The notes: generated by a model not told the origin, from the letters alone. 64,000 bases of DNA from an uncultured Acidobacteriota bacterium (GCA_902826685.1 CADEFT010000004.1:136469-200468), one strand, 5' to 3'. Shown: positions 50,592 to 59,334, counted from the first letter of the stretch. A program made the numbers and translations.

Positions 50592-50598
50592 GGTGTTC

Positions 50599-51288
50599 AT
50601 GCCCAAGACGATTCTCGCCATCGGCGCGCATTACGACGACTGTGTGTTCGGCATTCCCGGCATTCTGTTGCAAGCGGTGGCGAAGCATCACCGGGTGGTG
50701 CTGCTGACGCTGATTGGCGATTACCGCAACTGGGCGCCGATCGGCGCGCGGGCCGAAGAACTGCCGAAGGTCACTGCGCGGATGGCGCGCGAGCACGGCA
50801 TGGAGATGCGCTTTCTCAACCTGCAATCGCACCTGTTCGACGTCACCAACGAGAACAAGAAGCTGGTGGCCGAAGTGGTGGCGGAGGTGCAGCCCGACAC
50901 CGCCTTCATCCTGTGGGGGAACGACGTTCACGACGATCACGTGGCCGCCAGCCGGTTGAGCGAAATCGCGCTGCGCAACGCGGGCCAACTGCTGGGCAAG
51001 GGCATGGTGAAATCGCCGCGCGAGATTTACTACTACGACAACGGGCCGCGCCACACGATCGGGTTTGAGCCGGATACGTTCGTGGACGTTACGCCGGAAT
51101 GGCGTAGATCCATCGATTGGCTGGGCAAGCTGATGGCTTATGTTCGCGATCAGCCCTATGACGCGGGTAAGCTCGACGGAGCGCAGCAGATGAAGGAGGC
51201 GCTGGGGCTCTATCGCGGCAAGACATGCGGAGTAGCCTATGCGGAGGCGGTGCGGTCGATGTACAAGGCTCCACGGGACATATTATGA
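50599..51288 (+). CDS. PIG-L family deacetylase
   Basis: A 229-residue enzyme of the LmbE/PIG-L group, zinc-dependent N-deacetylases acting on sugar N-acetyl groups. Seen: LAIGAHYDDCVFG (family AHPDD, with Tyr for Pro), VVLLTLIGDYRN, and WGNDVHDDHVAASR with the third zinc His. Substrates in the family include GlcNAc-inositol and bacillithiol precursors. ATG 50599 is preferred to in-frame 50590 because the latter overlaps the TAGAAT box. Confidence 0.88.
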   Translation: MPKTILAIGAHYDDCVFGIPGILLQAVAKHHRVVLLTLIGDYRNWAPIGARAEELPKVTARMAREHGMEMRFLNLQSHLFDVTNENKKLVAEVVAEVQPDTAFILWGNDVHDDHVAASRLSEIALRNAGQLLGKGMVKSPREIYYYDNGPRHTIGFEPDTFVDVTPEWRRSIDWLGKLMAYVRDQPYDAGKLDGAQQMKEALGLYRGKTCGVAYAEAVRSMYKAPRDIL

Positions 51289-51289
51289 T
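51284..51289 (+). promoter_or_regulatory. TANNNT -10-like box for the UxuA-like gene
   Basis: TATGAT lies 7 nt before ATG 51297, overlapping the end of the PIG-L gene. It favours 51297 over the in-frame ATG at 51285. Confidence 0.4.
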
Positions 51290-51296
51290 CGCTCCC

Positions 51297-52355
51297 ATGC
51301 TTTCCAGACGATCGCTGCTTGCATCGATGGCCGCTTCCGCCGCGTTTGGCGGTGAGGAACTCAAAGGGGGCATCAAGCTCACCATGCCCGGCGGCAATCT
51401 TTCCGACGAATCGCTGCGGTTCATCGCTCACCTGGGTGTGGAATGGGTGACCGCGGGCGGACCCGGCGCGCCCACCTACACGCCAGAGGGCCGCGTGGTG
51501 CGGGCGTCGGGCGACTATTCCGAGGCGCCGTGGAAGGAAGAGCAACTGCGCCGCCTCAAGGAACGCGTGGAAGGCTTCGGGTTGAAGGTGGGCAACCTGA
51601 TGCTGCACGATTTTCGCGACGCGATCCTGGGGCGGCCTGGGGCCGACCGGGATATCGAGAAAGTCTGCGAGTCGATTCGCGTGGCCGGTAAGGTGGGCAT
51701 CCCGATCGTGGAGTACAACTGGTATGCGCTGCGTGCCATGGGCGGCTACTACAAAGAGCCCGGCCGCGGCGGATCCCTGCTGGCGGCGCACGATTACGAC
51801 CGCAGCCGCGAACTGCCGGTTCTGCCAGACATCGGCGAGCATTCGGCCGCGCAGCTTTGGGAGCGCTATGAACGGTTTCTGAAAGCGGTGGTGCCTGTGG
51901 CCGAGCGGGCGGGCGTGCGGCTGGCCGTGCATCCCAACGATCCGCCTCCGCCGCGGTATCGCGGAACGGAGCAGATTCTCGGCAGCGTGGACGGGCTGCG
52001 GCGCGTGTGTGAAATCGTGAAAAGCCCGGCCAACGGCATTACGTTCGATACGGGCGTGACGCGCGAGATGGGCTTCAACGTGATCGAGAATATCCGCTGG
52101 TTCGGCGGGCGCGACCAGATCAATCACGTTCACTTCCGCAACGTCGTGATGCGGGTGCCGCGCGAGAAATACACCGAGACGTTCATCGATGCCGGCGATA
52201 ACGACATGCTGGCCTGCCTGCGGGCGCTGCATTCGACCGGCTATCCGCGCCTGCTGCATCCGGACCACGTGCCGCAACTGCCGGACGATCCGCTTTCACG
52301 GGGCGGCTGGGGCTACGCGGTGGGCCAGATCAAGGCGATGATGCGGCAGCTTTAG
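51297..52355 (+). CDS. Mannonate dehydratase-like TIM-barrel protein, Tat-exported
   Basis: A 352-residue protein with a Tat-like leader (MLSRRSLLASMAASAAFG). The barrel matches the UxuA group: LGVEWVTAGGPGAP, GIPIVEYNWYALR, LAVHPNDPPPPRYRGTEQIL, GITFDTGVT, INHVHFRNV, FIDAGDNDM and LLHPDHVPQ, with several metal His and Asp. UxuA removes water from D-mannonate; export and divergence make the substrate uncertain. It leads a cluster with two further sugar-metabolism-like genes. Confidence 0.82.
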   Translation: MLSRRSLLASMAASAAFGGEELKGGIKLTMPGGNLSDESLRFIAHLGVEWVTAGGPGAPTYTPEGRVVRASGDYSEAPWKEEQLRRLKERVEGFGLKVGNLMLHDFRDAILGRPGADRDIEKVCESIRVAGKVGIPIVEYNWYALRAMGGYYKEPGRGGSLLAAHDYDRSRELPVLPDIGEHSAAQLWERYERFLKAVVPVAERAGVRLAVHPNDPPPPRYRGTEQILGSVDGLRRVCEIVKSPANGITFDTGVTREMGFNVIENIRWFGGRDQINHVHFRNVVMRVPREKYTETFIDAGDNDMLACLRALHSTGYPRLLHPDHVPQLPDDPLSRGGWGYAVGQIKAMMRQL

Positions 52356-52358
52356 AAG

Positions 52359-52787
52359 ATGAAATATCTGGCGTGGCTCGAAGAGACGATTGGCGCCAAG
52401 CTGCGCGCCGGCGGCATCGGCAAGCCGGTATTCGTGCGCGCCAACCTGCAGTTGGTTGCCGATCACGGGCAACTGATCGCGCTGGCTGCCTCGGCCGTGG
52501 AACTGGTGGCGAAGTGGATGGGCTGGACCGTGCGCGGCGTGTATGCGCAGGGCGGCCCGCGCCAGGGGTTTGTGAGTGTGCTGGTGGAATTCACGGCCGG
52601 CCAATCGGCGCTGGTGGCGGCGGAGTTGACGCAATCGGCCCCGCCTGAAGTGCAACTGCTGATCGTCGGCCAGCACGGCACGCTGCGGTTCGACGATTAT
52701 CCGGAGCCGCTGCAGTTGGGCGGCGGTGCCCCGTCCGGCGGGGAATGGGCGGCGCGAATTGAAGCGTCGCTTCAATCGGGAGAGTGA
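52359..52787 (+). CDS. Uncharacterised protein in the UxuA-Gfo/Idh cluster
   Basis: A 142-residue soluble protein I do not recognise. It has alternating strands and helices (KPVFVRANLQLVADHGQLIALAAS, FVSVLVEFTAGQSALVAAEL) and a tail with QHGTLRFDDYPEPL, a pattern like the C-terminal sheet of Gfo/Idh oxidoreductases. It begins 3 bp after the UxuA-like gene and ends 4 bp before the Gfo/Idh gene, so it may be an accessory or substrate-binding subunit. That is inference. Confidence 0.65.
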   Translation: MKYLAWLEETIGAKLRAGGIGKPVFVRANLQLVADHGQLIALAASAVELVAKWMGWTVRGVYAQGGPRQGFVSVLVEFTAGQSALVAAELTQSAPPEVQLLIVGQHGTLRFDDYPEPLQLGGGAPSGGEWAARIEASLQSGE

Positions 52788-52791
52788 AGCG

Positions 52792-53916
52792 ATGCCTTAC
52801 GGAGTGCTGATCGTTACCGGCGGCATGACGCACCAGGAGAACTACGCGCTGGGATTTCAGCAGGATTCGCGCTGTCGCGTGCTGGCGGTGACCGATGAGG
52901 CCGAAGTGGATGAGCGGCGCGCGAGGCTGAACCAGAAGCTGGCCGATCAGCTCAAGGTGCCGTATGTGCGCGATCTGGGGGAGGCGCTCGCGCGGCCGGA
53001 CGCTCAGGTGGTTTCGATCTGCACGGAGCATCACCGCCAGGGCCGGGTTTCGATTCGCTGCGCCGAGGCGGGCAAGCATCTCTATGTCGATAAACCGCTG
53101 GCGGGGAACCTGGAGGAAGCGCGGCGGCTTGAGGAAATCGTGAAGCGCAGGCAGCTCAAGACGCAGATGTTCACGCAGGTGTGGACGGCGGCCTCGCAGC
53201 GGGCGCGGCGGCTGGTGGCGGGCGGGCGGTTGGGCGATCTGCGGGCGATTCATTGCGACCTGCTGTTTGCCAAGGGCTACGCCAAGGACTTGCCGCTCGC
53301 CCAGCGCCACGAGAATCCGCGGCCGGACCTGTTTCTGGTGCCGGACGCCAAGCGCGAGATGTTCAACATCGCCGTTTACTCGCTGGCGCTGGCGCGATGG
53401 CTTACCGGACGGCGCGCGTTTCAATCGGTGCGGGCGGTGACCGGGAACTATTTCCTTGAGGAAAACCGGCGCCGCGATTTCGAAGACTTTGGCGCAATGG
53501 CGGTGAACCTGGCGGGCGGCGTGGCGCTGACGGTTTCGGCGGGCCGCACGGGCTGGCGCAGCCATGGGGCTGGTGGACATATCCGCACCAAATTGTTTGG
53601 AACAAAAGGAAGCGCTTTTGTCGATGCCTATGCCGGGCGCGGCGAGATCTGCGCCGATGGGCAGCCGCAATGGCAGTCGCCGCCGGTGAATCCGGAGGAT
53701 CCCATGGCGTTCTGGGCCAGTTCGGATCAGCGCAAGACGGGTGGGCCGGAATGGTTCACGGCCGCGGCGCCGCTGCCTTCCGATCAGTCGCGGTTCATCG
53801 ATTCGCTCGAGAAAGGACGCGAGGCGGAGGTGACAATCGCCGACGGTGTGCGGGTTCTGGAGGTGTTGTTCGCCGCTTACCGCTCCGCGGCCGCAGGGCG
53901 GCTGGTGAAGCTCTAA
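52792..53916 (+). CDS. Gfo/Idh/MocA family oxidoreductase
   Basis: A 374-residue NAD(P)-dependent dehydrogenase. The N-terminal Rossmann domain includes VVSICTEHHRQ and the family Lys in HLYVDKPLAGNLEEARRLEEI (normally EKP). The C-terminal sheet has KLFGTKGSAFVDAY and VRVLEVLFAAYRSAAAGR. The usual GxGxxG is weak (VTGGMTHQEN). These enzymes oxidise or reduce sugars and inositols; the neighbours suggest sugar-acid metabolism. ATG 52792 is chosen for the Rossmann start. Confidence 0.85.
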   Translation: MPYGVLIVTGGMTHQENYALGFQQDSRCRVLAVTDEAEVDERRARLNQKLADQLKVPYVRDLGEALARPDAQVVSICTEHHRQGRVSIRCAEAGKHLYVDKPLAGNLEEARRLEEIVKRRQLKTQMFTQVWTAASQRARRLVAGGRLGDLRAIHCDLLFAKGYAKDLPLAQRHENPRPDLFLVPDAKREMFNIAVYSLALARWLTGRRAFQSVRAVTGNYFLEENRRRDFEDFGAMAVNLAGGVALTVSAGRTGWRSHGAGGHIRTKLFGTKGSAFVDAYAGRGEICADGQPQWQSPPVNPEDPMAFWASSDQRKTGGPEWFTAAAPLPSDQSRFIDSLEKGREAEVTIADGVRVLEVLFAAYRSAAAGRLVKL

Positions 53917-54642
53917 GTGGCGCGCGTGGTGGTGGTGACTCGCGACGCGGAGCGGGCGCGCGAGTTGGAAGCGGCGGGGCACCAGGTGCGAACCGTGACG
54001 CTCGACCCCGGGACGCTAAGGGCTCTTTGGGCTGATCCTCCCGATGTGGTGGTGGTCGACCTTTCGAGGGCGCCGGCCACCGGCCGCGACGTCGCGCTGG
54101 CCATTCGCGGCCGCAAAGCCACCCGTCACGTTCCGTTTGTGTTCGCCGGTGGGGACGACATCGGTAAGCTTCGTGCGCTGCTGCCCCAGGAGACCTACTG
54201 CACATGGTCCGATGCCGCCGAAGCGGTGGGCAAGGCGAAGCCGTCGCAATCCACCGCCGCGCCGCCGGTGCTGGCGGGCTATGCCCATGCGCCTATCGAG
54301 AAGAAGCTCGGCGTCAAGAGTGGCGACCGGGTGGCGCTGATGGGAGAACCGGAAGGCTTCCGCGAGCGCCTGCCGCCGGATGTCGAGTGGCGCGACAGGC
54401 CGGACGGGAGGTGCGTCCTGGCAATCTGGTTCACGCGGTCGGCGGCGGAACTGGAAGGGGAACTGGAATGGATCGCGCGCGCGGGCGCCCCCAGGCTTTG
54501 GATCGCGTGGCCAAAGGGCGGCAAGTCCATCGGGTTGACACAACAGGCGGTGCGAAAGGCCGGCATGGGGGCGGGAATGGTGGATTACAAAATCTGCTCC
54601 ATCGACGCCACGTGGTCCGCCCAATTGTTCACGTGGCGCTGA
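53917..54642 (+). CDS. Receiver-like domain fused to DUF3052
   Basis: A 241-residue protein. Residues 1-85 resemble a response-regulator receiver (VVVVTRDAERARELEAAG, PDVVVVDLSRAP with the candidate phospho-Asp, HVPFVFAGG). Residues 115-241 match DUF3052: AGYAHAPIEKKLGVKSGDRVALMGEPEGF, RLWIAWPKGGKS, MVDYKICSIDATWSAQLF. The function of DUF3052 is unknown. The GTG start follows the Gfo/Idh stop with no gap. Confidence 0.75.
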   Translation: MARVVVVTRDAERARELEAAGHQVRTVTLDPGTLRALWADPPDVVVVDLSRAPATGRDVALAIRGRKATRHVPFVFAGGDDIGKLRALLPQETYCTWSDAAEAVGKAKPSQSTAAPPVLAGYAHAPIEKKLGVKSGDRVALMGEPEGFRERLPPDVEWRDRPDGRCVLAIWFTRSAAELEGELEWIARAGAPRLWIAWPKGGKSIGLTQQAVRKAGMGAGMVDYKICSIDATWSAQLFTWR

Positions 54643-54677
54643 AACGGTTTCCGCGGTAGAGTCACAGGGTACCTGCC

Positions 54678-56954
54678 ATGCCTCAACTCAAACTCACTCT
54701 CGGCAACGTGACGCACACGCTCGAAGAAGGCGATCTTTCGGCGCGGGCGCGATTCAGCAGAGGAACGTTCGCCGTGCTTTCCGATCTGCTGGGGGTGGTG
54801 CAGAACAAGCCGATCGCGCAACTGGGCAACGAGACGATCGAACTGAAAGTGGGTGTGGCGGAAGCGCTTGAATGGGAGGTGCCGTTTGGCGGTGCGGGCG
54901 GATTGATCGGCATCAGCTTCACGCCCGACGTGCGCGGCGGCATTGTGATTCGCAGGGCGGGCGAGTTGTTCCGGTTCTCCACCGGCCGCGACGAGCGGGC
55001 CGAAGTGGTGCGCGTGCCCTCGGGGAAGGCCTACGTTTCGGTGACGCTGAACGTGGGCTACGAAGCGAACGTTTCGGGTGAGTTCACGCATGGCGCTTTC
55101 GGCGTCGGCGCGAATGTCGATAAAGAGCAGCGCTTTCGTATCGCCACGCATTGCTGCGTGGACGATTCCATGCAGGTGGGCGCCGCGCTGGTGGAAGCCT
55201 TTCGACGGTTCCGTCTGCCGTTCCAGCCCGACCGGCTGCCCGAAAGTCTGGAAGATTTCGTCGAGTATGAATTCTACGGCCGCCTGGCGCTTGGGGTGAG
55301 CGCGGCGGCCGGTTTCCGCGGCTTCCTGTTCGGAGGAAGGACGCGGGCGGAGCTCGAGAAGACGTTCCGGTCGGATGCGGGATCGGCGCTGCGTGTCCAG
55401 CCCGGCATCGGTGCGGGTGTCGGCATCGACGTGAATTGGGATCAGCAAGGCGCCTTTCGCGTTGTGCTCGGTTCGACCGAACCCGGAAAGCTGCGGCTGT
55501 ATCTGTTCAAGAAAGACGAACGAACCCTGAGCGCCACGCTTTCGGCCAGCGCGCGTGTCCTACTGGTGACGCCGTTCGATTTGCAGAAGCAAGTGGACGC
55601 ACTGCTGGAACTGGCGGGCAATCGCGTCTTTTCCGCGCTGCCCTCAGGCGCCAAACGCAGCGCGCTGGTGAAGGCGCTGGTGGAGCGGATGAAGAGTTCG
55701 CCCGAAGCGCTGAAGAATTTCCTTTCCGACATCAAGACCGAAACCAATGGGTTCCTCACGCGGCTGGGCGGGATGCGGGCCGTGGGCGCGGAGGCTTCGT
55801 TTGAGCGCATCGAATCGAACACGGCGCTGCTTCACTATGAATTCGAACTGCCGCTCAAGGGGCCGGGATTTGGGATGGCGCTGGCGGGCGACTTCCGCAA
55901 CGCGGTGAAGCAGAAGGGCGTGACTTTGGGCACGGGTTCTTACGTGGAAGAATCGCTGGTGAAACGCAGCAGCATCCGCTTCCAGGTCTTTGACGCATTT
56001 CGCGCGAAATCGGTGGAGGAGTTCTTCAAGAAGAGCACCATCGAATACATCGGGGGCGGGGTCTTCGAGCTACGCTACGTCACCGGCAAGCGCGCCTCCA
56101 GGGAAGTGTTCGGGCGGGAGCGCGCGGTGGAGATGTACTTCGCGGCTTCGGCCGAATCGGCCGAAGAGGGAGCGATTCGCGGCCAGGATGTGGTGCTCTA
56201 CTTTTTGCTCTCGGAGGCGAACGATCCGCGGGCGGCGCGGCAGATCGCGGGCGTGGTGGGCTCGATCGCGCCGGGGTCGGGCGCGGCCGACGCGCTGCGC
56301 CGGGCCATCGACCAGAATCCGAAGTTGACGGCGAAAGTGATTTGCAAAGTGGCGGCGTCGGCTTATGGAAGGCTGAGCTTCACGGCCTTCCGCGCCAAAG
56401 ACAAGCCGCACGAACTGCCGCACACCGAAGATGCCTTGAACTACGCCGCGTTCGTGTCCGCGGTAGACAGCCTGTTCGACCAGGGCGGCTTCGATGCGCA
56501 GGGCTTTCCAAACGCCGTCGACCGCTTCGCCGATTGGGCTTACTACAACGTCACCGCGAACGATGCCGAAGGAGCGGCGGCTCCACCGAACCGGCGGCTG
56601 CGCGGCAATCTGCAGGCGTGGCCCACGCGCCCCGGCGTGCGGGCGAGCTTCGTTCTGGATAAGCCGATGCGCTCCATGATTCGAACGTATCTGCTGGCGG
56701 CGCAGGCGTTCCTCAACTTATGCGAGGATCTGGTGATTCTGAGTTCGCGGATCGACGGCACCGATACGGAGAAGGAGTTGAAGGATCTGGCTAAGTGGCT
56801 GGACGATCTGATTCAGAAAGACAGCTCCGGCTTTCCACTGCACTTCACCAATCCGACGTTGATGGCCCTGGCGGCCCGGATGAACGCGCGGGTTACGCGC
56901 GTAGACACCAAGGCCGCCGAAGGGGCGATGGAAATCCAGATCGACCTGGAGTAA
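54678..56954 (+). CDS. Large uncharacterised protein
   Basis: A 758-residue protein I cannot place. No signal peptide or membrane helix is clear. The first 330 residues are glycine-rich and strand-rich with repeats of hydrophobic beta patterns (GLIGISFTPDVRGGIVIRRAG, AYVSVTLNVGYEANVSGEF, GIGAGVGIDVNWDQQGAFRVVLG). The middle is helical (KALVERMKSSPEALKNFLSDI) and the end is helical (TYLLAAQAFLNLCEDLVILSS). It could be a structural, contractile or toxin-like scaffold. It abuts the HAD gene end to end. Confidence 0.7.
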   Translation: MPQLKLTLGNVTHTLEEGDLSARARFSRGTFAVLSDLLGVVQNKPIAQLGNETIELKVGVAEALEWEVPFGGAGGLIGISFTPDVRGGIVIRRAGELFRFSTGRDERAEVVRVPSGKAYVSVTLNVGYEANVSGEFTHGAFGVGANVDKEQRFRIATHCCVDDSMQVGAALVEAFRRFRLPFQPDRLPESLEDFVEYEFYGRLALGVSAAAGFRGFLFGGRTRAELEKTFRSDAGSALRVQPGIGAGVGIDVNWDQQGAFRVVLGSTEPGKLRLYLFKKDERTLSATLSASARVLLVTPFDLQKQVDALLELAGNRVFSALPSGAKRSALVKALVERMKSSPEALKNFLSDIKTETNGFLTRLGGMRAVGAEASFERIESNTALLHYEFELPLKGPGFGMALAGDFRNAVKQKGVTLGTGSYVEESLVKRSSIRFQVFDAFRAKSVEEFFKKSTIEYIGGGVFELRYVTGKRASREVFGRERAVEMYFAASAESAEEGAIRGQDVVLYFLLSEANDPRAARQIAGVVGSIAPGSGAADALRRAIDQNPKLTAKVICKVAASAYGRLSFTAFRAKDKPHELPHTEDALNYAAFVSAVDSLFDQGGFDAQGFPNAVDRFADWAYYNVTANDAEGAAAPPNRRLRGNLQAWPTRPGVRASFVLDKPMRSMIRTYLLAAQAFLNLCEDLVILSSRIDGTDTEKELKDLAKWLDDLIQKDSSGFPLHFTNPTLMALAARMNARVTRVDTKAAEGAMEIQIDLE

Positions 56955-57731
56955 TCAGCCGAGCGCGAGCGCGGCGGGGGCGAGTTCGGCAATGGACTCG
57001 ACGACGCGCGTGGGAGCGAACGGATAGGCGCGGAGCTCTTCGCGGCTGGTGGATCCGGTCAATACGAGGATGCTTTGGAAGCCCAGATCGGTGGCGCCGC
57101 GAATGTCGGTCTCCATCGTGTCGCCGATCATGAACACTTCTTCGGTGGAAAGACCGATGCGCTTGCGGGCGGCGCGCATCATGAACGGATTCGGTTTGCC
57201 CACGTGGTAAGCCTTGCGGCCGGAGGCGGCTTCGAGCAGCGCGACAATGGCGCCGCAGCCGGGTCTTGGTCCGGCGTCGGTGGGACACCAGGTATCGGAG
57301 TTGGTCGAAATCAGGTGCGAGCCCGAGGCGATGCAGCGATGCGCGTGCTCCACCATTTCAAAATTCAATACGCGGCCTTCGCCCACGATCACGTAGTCGG
57401 GTTTTTCGCGGCTGGTGGCGTAGTTGGTTTCATGCAGCGCGGAAAGCAATCCGCCTTCCCCGATGACAAATGCGGTGCCATCGGGTTTCTGCCGGTGTAC
57501 GAACTCGGCGGTGGCTTGCGCCGAGGTGTAGACGTGCTCGGCGGAAGTTTCAATGTTAAACTTGCGTAACTTTACGACGACATCGAGGGGTGTGTAAGCG
57601 GAGTTATTGGTGAGAAAAAGATACGGAATATCTTCATCCTGTAAATACGAGATGAAATCCGCGGCACCGGGAATCGCCTCCGATCCTCGATAAATGACAC
57701 CATCCATGTCGATCAAATAGCCGTGTCTCAT
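56955..57731 (-). CDS. HAD-IIA family phosphatase (NagD-like)
   Basis: A 258-residue HAD hydrolase. Motif I is LIDMDGVIY (nucleophile Asp8), motif II FLTNNSAYTP, motif III VGKPNPFMM and motif IV MIGDTMETDIRGATDLGF. The C2 cap (GAIVALLEAASGRKA) is that of NagD, a nucleotide phosphatase. An AGGAG ribosome-binding site lies upstream of ATG 57731. Its stop abuts the stop of the large orphan gene. Confidence 0.92.
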   Translation of the reverse strand: MRHGYLIDMDGVIYRGSEAIPGAADFISYLQDEDIPYLFLTNNSAYTPLDVVVKLRKFNIETSAEHVYTSAQATAEFVHRQKPDGTAFVIGEGGLLSALHETNYATSREKPDYVIVGEGRVLNFEMVEHAHRCIASGSHLISTNSDTWCPTDAGPRPGCGAIVALLEAASGRKAYHVGKPNPFMMRAARKRIGLSTEEVFMIGDTMETDIRGATDLGFQSILVLTGSTSREELRAYPFAPTRVVESIAELAPAALALG

Positions 57732-57861
57732 TTGGAATTGTTCTCCTGATTAAAACGGCGCGGACGCGGCGTTCTGATCCAATTATAAGGCGGACCGTGG
57801 CGTGGGTAAAGACAAAAAATTGGATCGGGTGTATGGTTCGCCGAATCGATTCGAACGGCTT

Positions 57862-58758
57862 TCAGCGCGCTGTGGCGGCGTAGCTGCCGCGCATCAGATC
57901 TTCGAGCACGCTGGCGCGGCGCACATCCCATCCGAGCATGCGGCCCGCCTTCGTGCTCATGATGCGCTGATCCATCGCCAGTGCATCGGCCAGCGGCCCC
58001 AGCGCGGCGCGCGCCTCTTCGAGCGGCCAGCTTTCGATGCGGCCTTCGGCGCCTCCGGTCCATGACGCGGCTTCGGCGATCGTCTTGACCTGGAACGCGG
58101 GACCGTCGCAGGCGAGCAGGACTTCGCCTGCCGGCTCCTGTTCGACGGCCAGCCGGTAGAGTTCGGCGAGCGCATCGATATGCACCAGGCTCCAGTAATT
58201 CTCGCCCGAACCGACGTAGCGCACCACGCCTTTTTCCCGCGCCTGCTTCACCATCTCGCCAATAGGACCGCCGGCGCGGCCATAAACGCGCGGCGGCCGG
58301 ATGACGGAGGCTTTCACATTGCGCTGCACGGCATCGAGGGCAAGCTTTTCCACCGCGGGCCGCCACGCCACCAGCGCCGGCGGACGCAGCGGAAACATCT
58401 CACCCACCACGCGCCCGCGCGTGTCGCCCATCACCCAGGTGCCGCTGGTATAAAGGAACGGCTTATTGCTGCCGGCCAGCGCGTCGAGCATCGTACGCAC
58501 GGCGCGTTCATCCACGGCGCCGCTATCGGGTCCCCATGCCATCGCCGTGTGAATCGTGGCATCGGCCGCGCGCGCCGGGCCCTCCAAGGATTCCGGCTGG
58601 CGCAGATCGCCTTCCACCGGCTCAATGCGCGCCGCGCGTAGCTTGCTGGCGGCTGCGGCCGAACGCGCCAATCCGAAGACTTTGTGGCCCGCCTCCTGTA
58701 AGGACTGGGCAGCGGCGGAGCCCACGTAGCCGGTAGCACCGGTAAGGAAAACGTTCAC
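57862..58758 (-). CDS. NAD-dependent epimerase/dehydratase family protein
   Basis: A 298-residue extended SDR protein. The nucleotide loop GATGYVGSAAAQ opens the chain; GDLRQPESL, TSGTWVMGD and VIRPPRVYG follow. The usual active-site Tyr-x-x-x-Lys is not evident, so it may be an atypical SDR. The start is GTG 58758; an upstream frame starting at 58815 lacks homology, and TAAAAT lies 7 nt before the GTG. Confidence 0.82.
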   Translation of the reverse strand: MNVFLTGATGYVGSAAAQSLQEAGHKVFGLARSAAAASKLRAARIEPVEGDLRQPESLEGPARAADATIHTAMAWGPDSGAVDERAVRTMLDALAGSNKPFLYTSGTWVMGDTRGRVVGEMFPLRPPALVAWRPAVEKLALDAVQRNVKASVIRPPRVYGRAGGPIGEMVKQAREKGVVRYVGSGENYWSLVHIDALAELYRLAVEQEPAGEVLLACDGPAFQVKTIAEAASWTGGAEGRIESWPLEEARAALGPLADALAMDQRIMSTKAGRMLGWDVRRASVLEDLMRGSYAATAR

Positions 58759-58765
58759 TGTTCCG

Positions 58766-58771
58766 ATTTTA
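58766..58771 (-). promoter_or_regulatory. TANNNT -10-like box for a leaderless GTG start (58758)
   Basis: TAAAAT on the minus strand lies 7 nt before GTG 58758. No ribosome-binding site is seen. Confidence 0.5.
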
Positions 58772-58783
58772 CAATCTCCACCC

Positions 58784-58812
58784 TTGCGCGATGGCGAAGA
58801 AAATGAGAATAT
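58784..58812 (+). promoter_or_regulatory. Sigma-70-like promoter for the DinB gene
   Basis: TTGCGC (58784-58789) and GAATAT (58807-58812) are spaced by 17 bp. Transcription would start near 58819, giving a leader of about 35 nt that contains AAGGAG at 58841-58846, 8 nt before ATG 58855. This is one of few classical leadered starts here. Confidence 0.5.
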
Positions 58813-58854
58813 CAAGATCCCTGACAGTCAATTTTTCCGCAAGGAGTTTCACCC

Positions 58855-59334
58855 ATGTCTCTCGCCCAAACTTCCGTTGGCGAAATCGCCGCCGCCCAGG
58901 AATTCTTCAATCGTTCGACCCGCGGGTTGACCGAGCCGCTATCGGGCTACGCGCCCGTGGAAGGCATGATGACGGTGGCGCAACAGGTGGCGCATGCCGC
59001 GCAGACGATCGACTGGTTTCTGGAAGGCGCTTTCCGCGCTGAAGGTTTCGACATGGATTTCGACAAGCACGCCAAGGAATTTCTCGCGTATACGTCGCTC
59101 GCCGCCGCGCGTGCATGGTTCGATAAGGCCGTGGCGAGCGCGCAGAAGGCGCTGGAGAACAAGACCGACGCCGAGATGCTCGCGCCGCTGCCGCCCGGAC
59201 CGATCATGGGCGGGCTTCCGCGGATTGCGATCATCGGCGCCATCACCGATCATACGGCTCATCATCGCGGCGCTCTGACGGTTTACGCGAGGCTCAAGGG
59301 AATCGTGCCTCCGATGCCGTATATGGAAGCCTAA
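58855..59334 (+). CDS. DinB family protein
   Basis: A 159-residue four-helix protein. Metal histidines are AQQVAHAAQT and DHTAHHRGALTVYARL (HxxxH), the DinB/YfiT pattern. Members include thiol-dependent S-transferases, and bacillithiol S-transferase is one. A PIG-L deacetylase, another thiol-cofactor-linked family, is in this window, but no direct link is shown. Good AAGGAG ribosome-binding site. Confidence 0.88.
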   Translation: MSLAQTSVGEIAAAQEFFNRSTRGLTEPLSGYAPVEGMMTVAQQVAHAAQTIDWFLEGAFRAEGFDMDFDKHAKEFLAYTSLAAARAWFDKAVASAQKALENKTDAEMLAPLPPGPIMGGLPRIAIIGAITDHTAHHRGALTVYARLKGIVPPMPYMEA

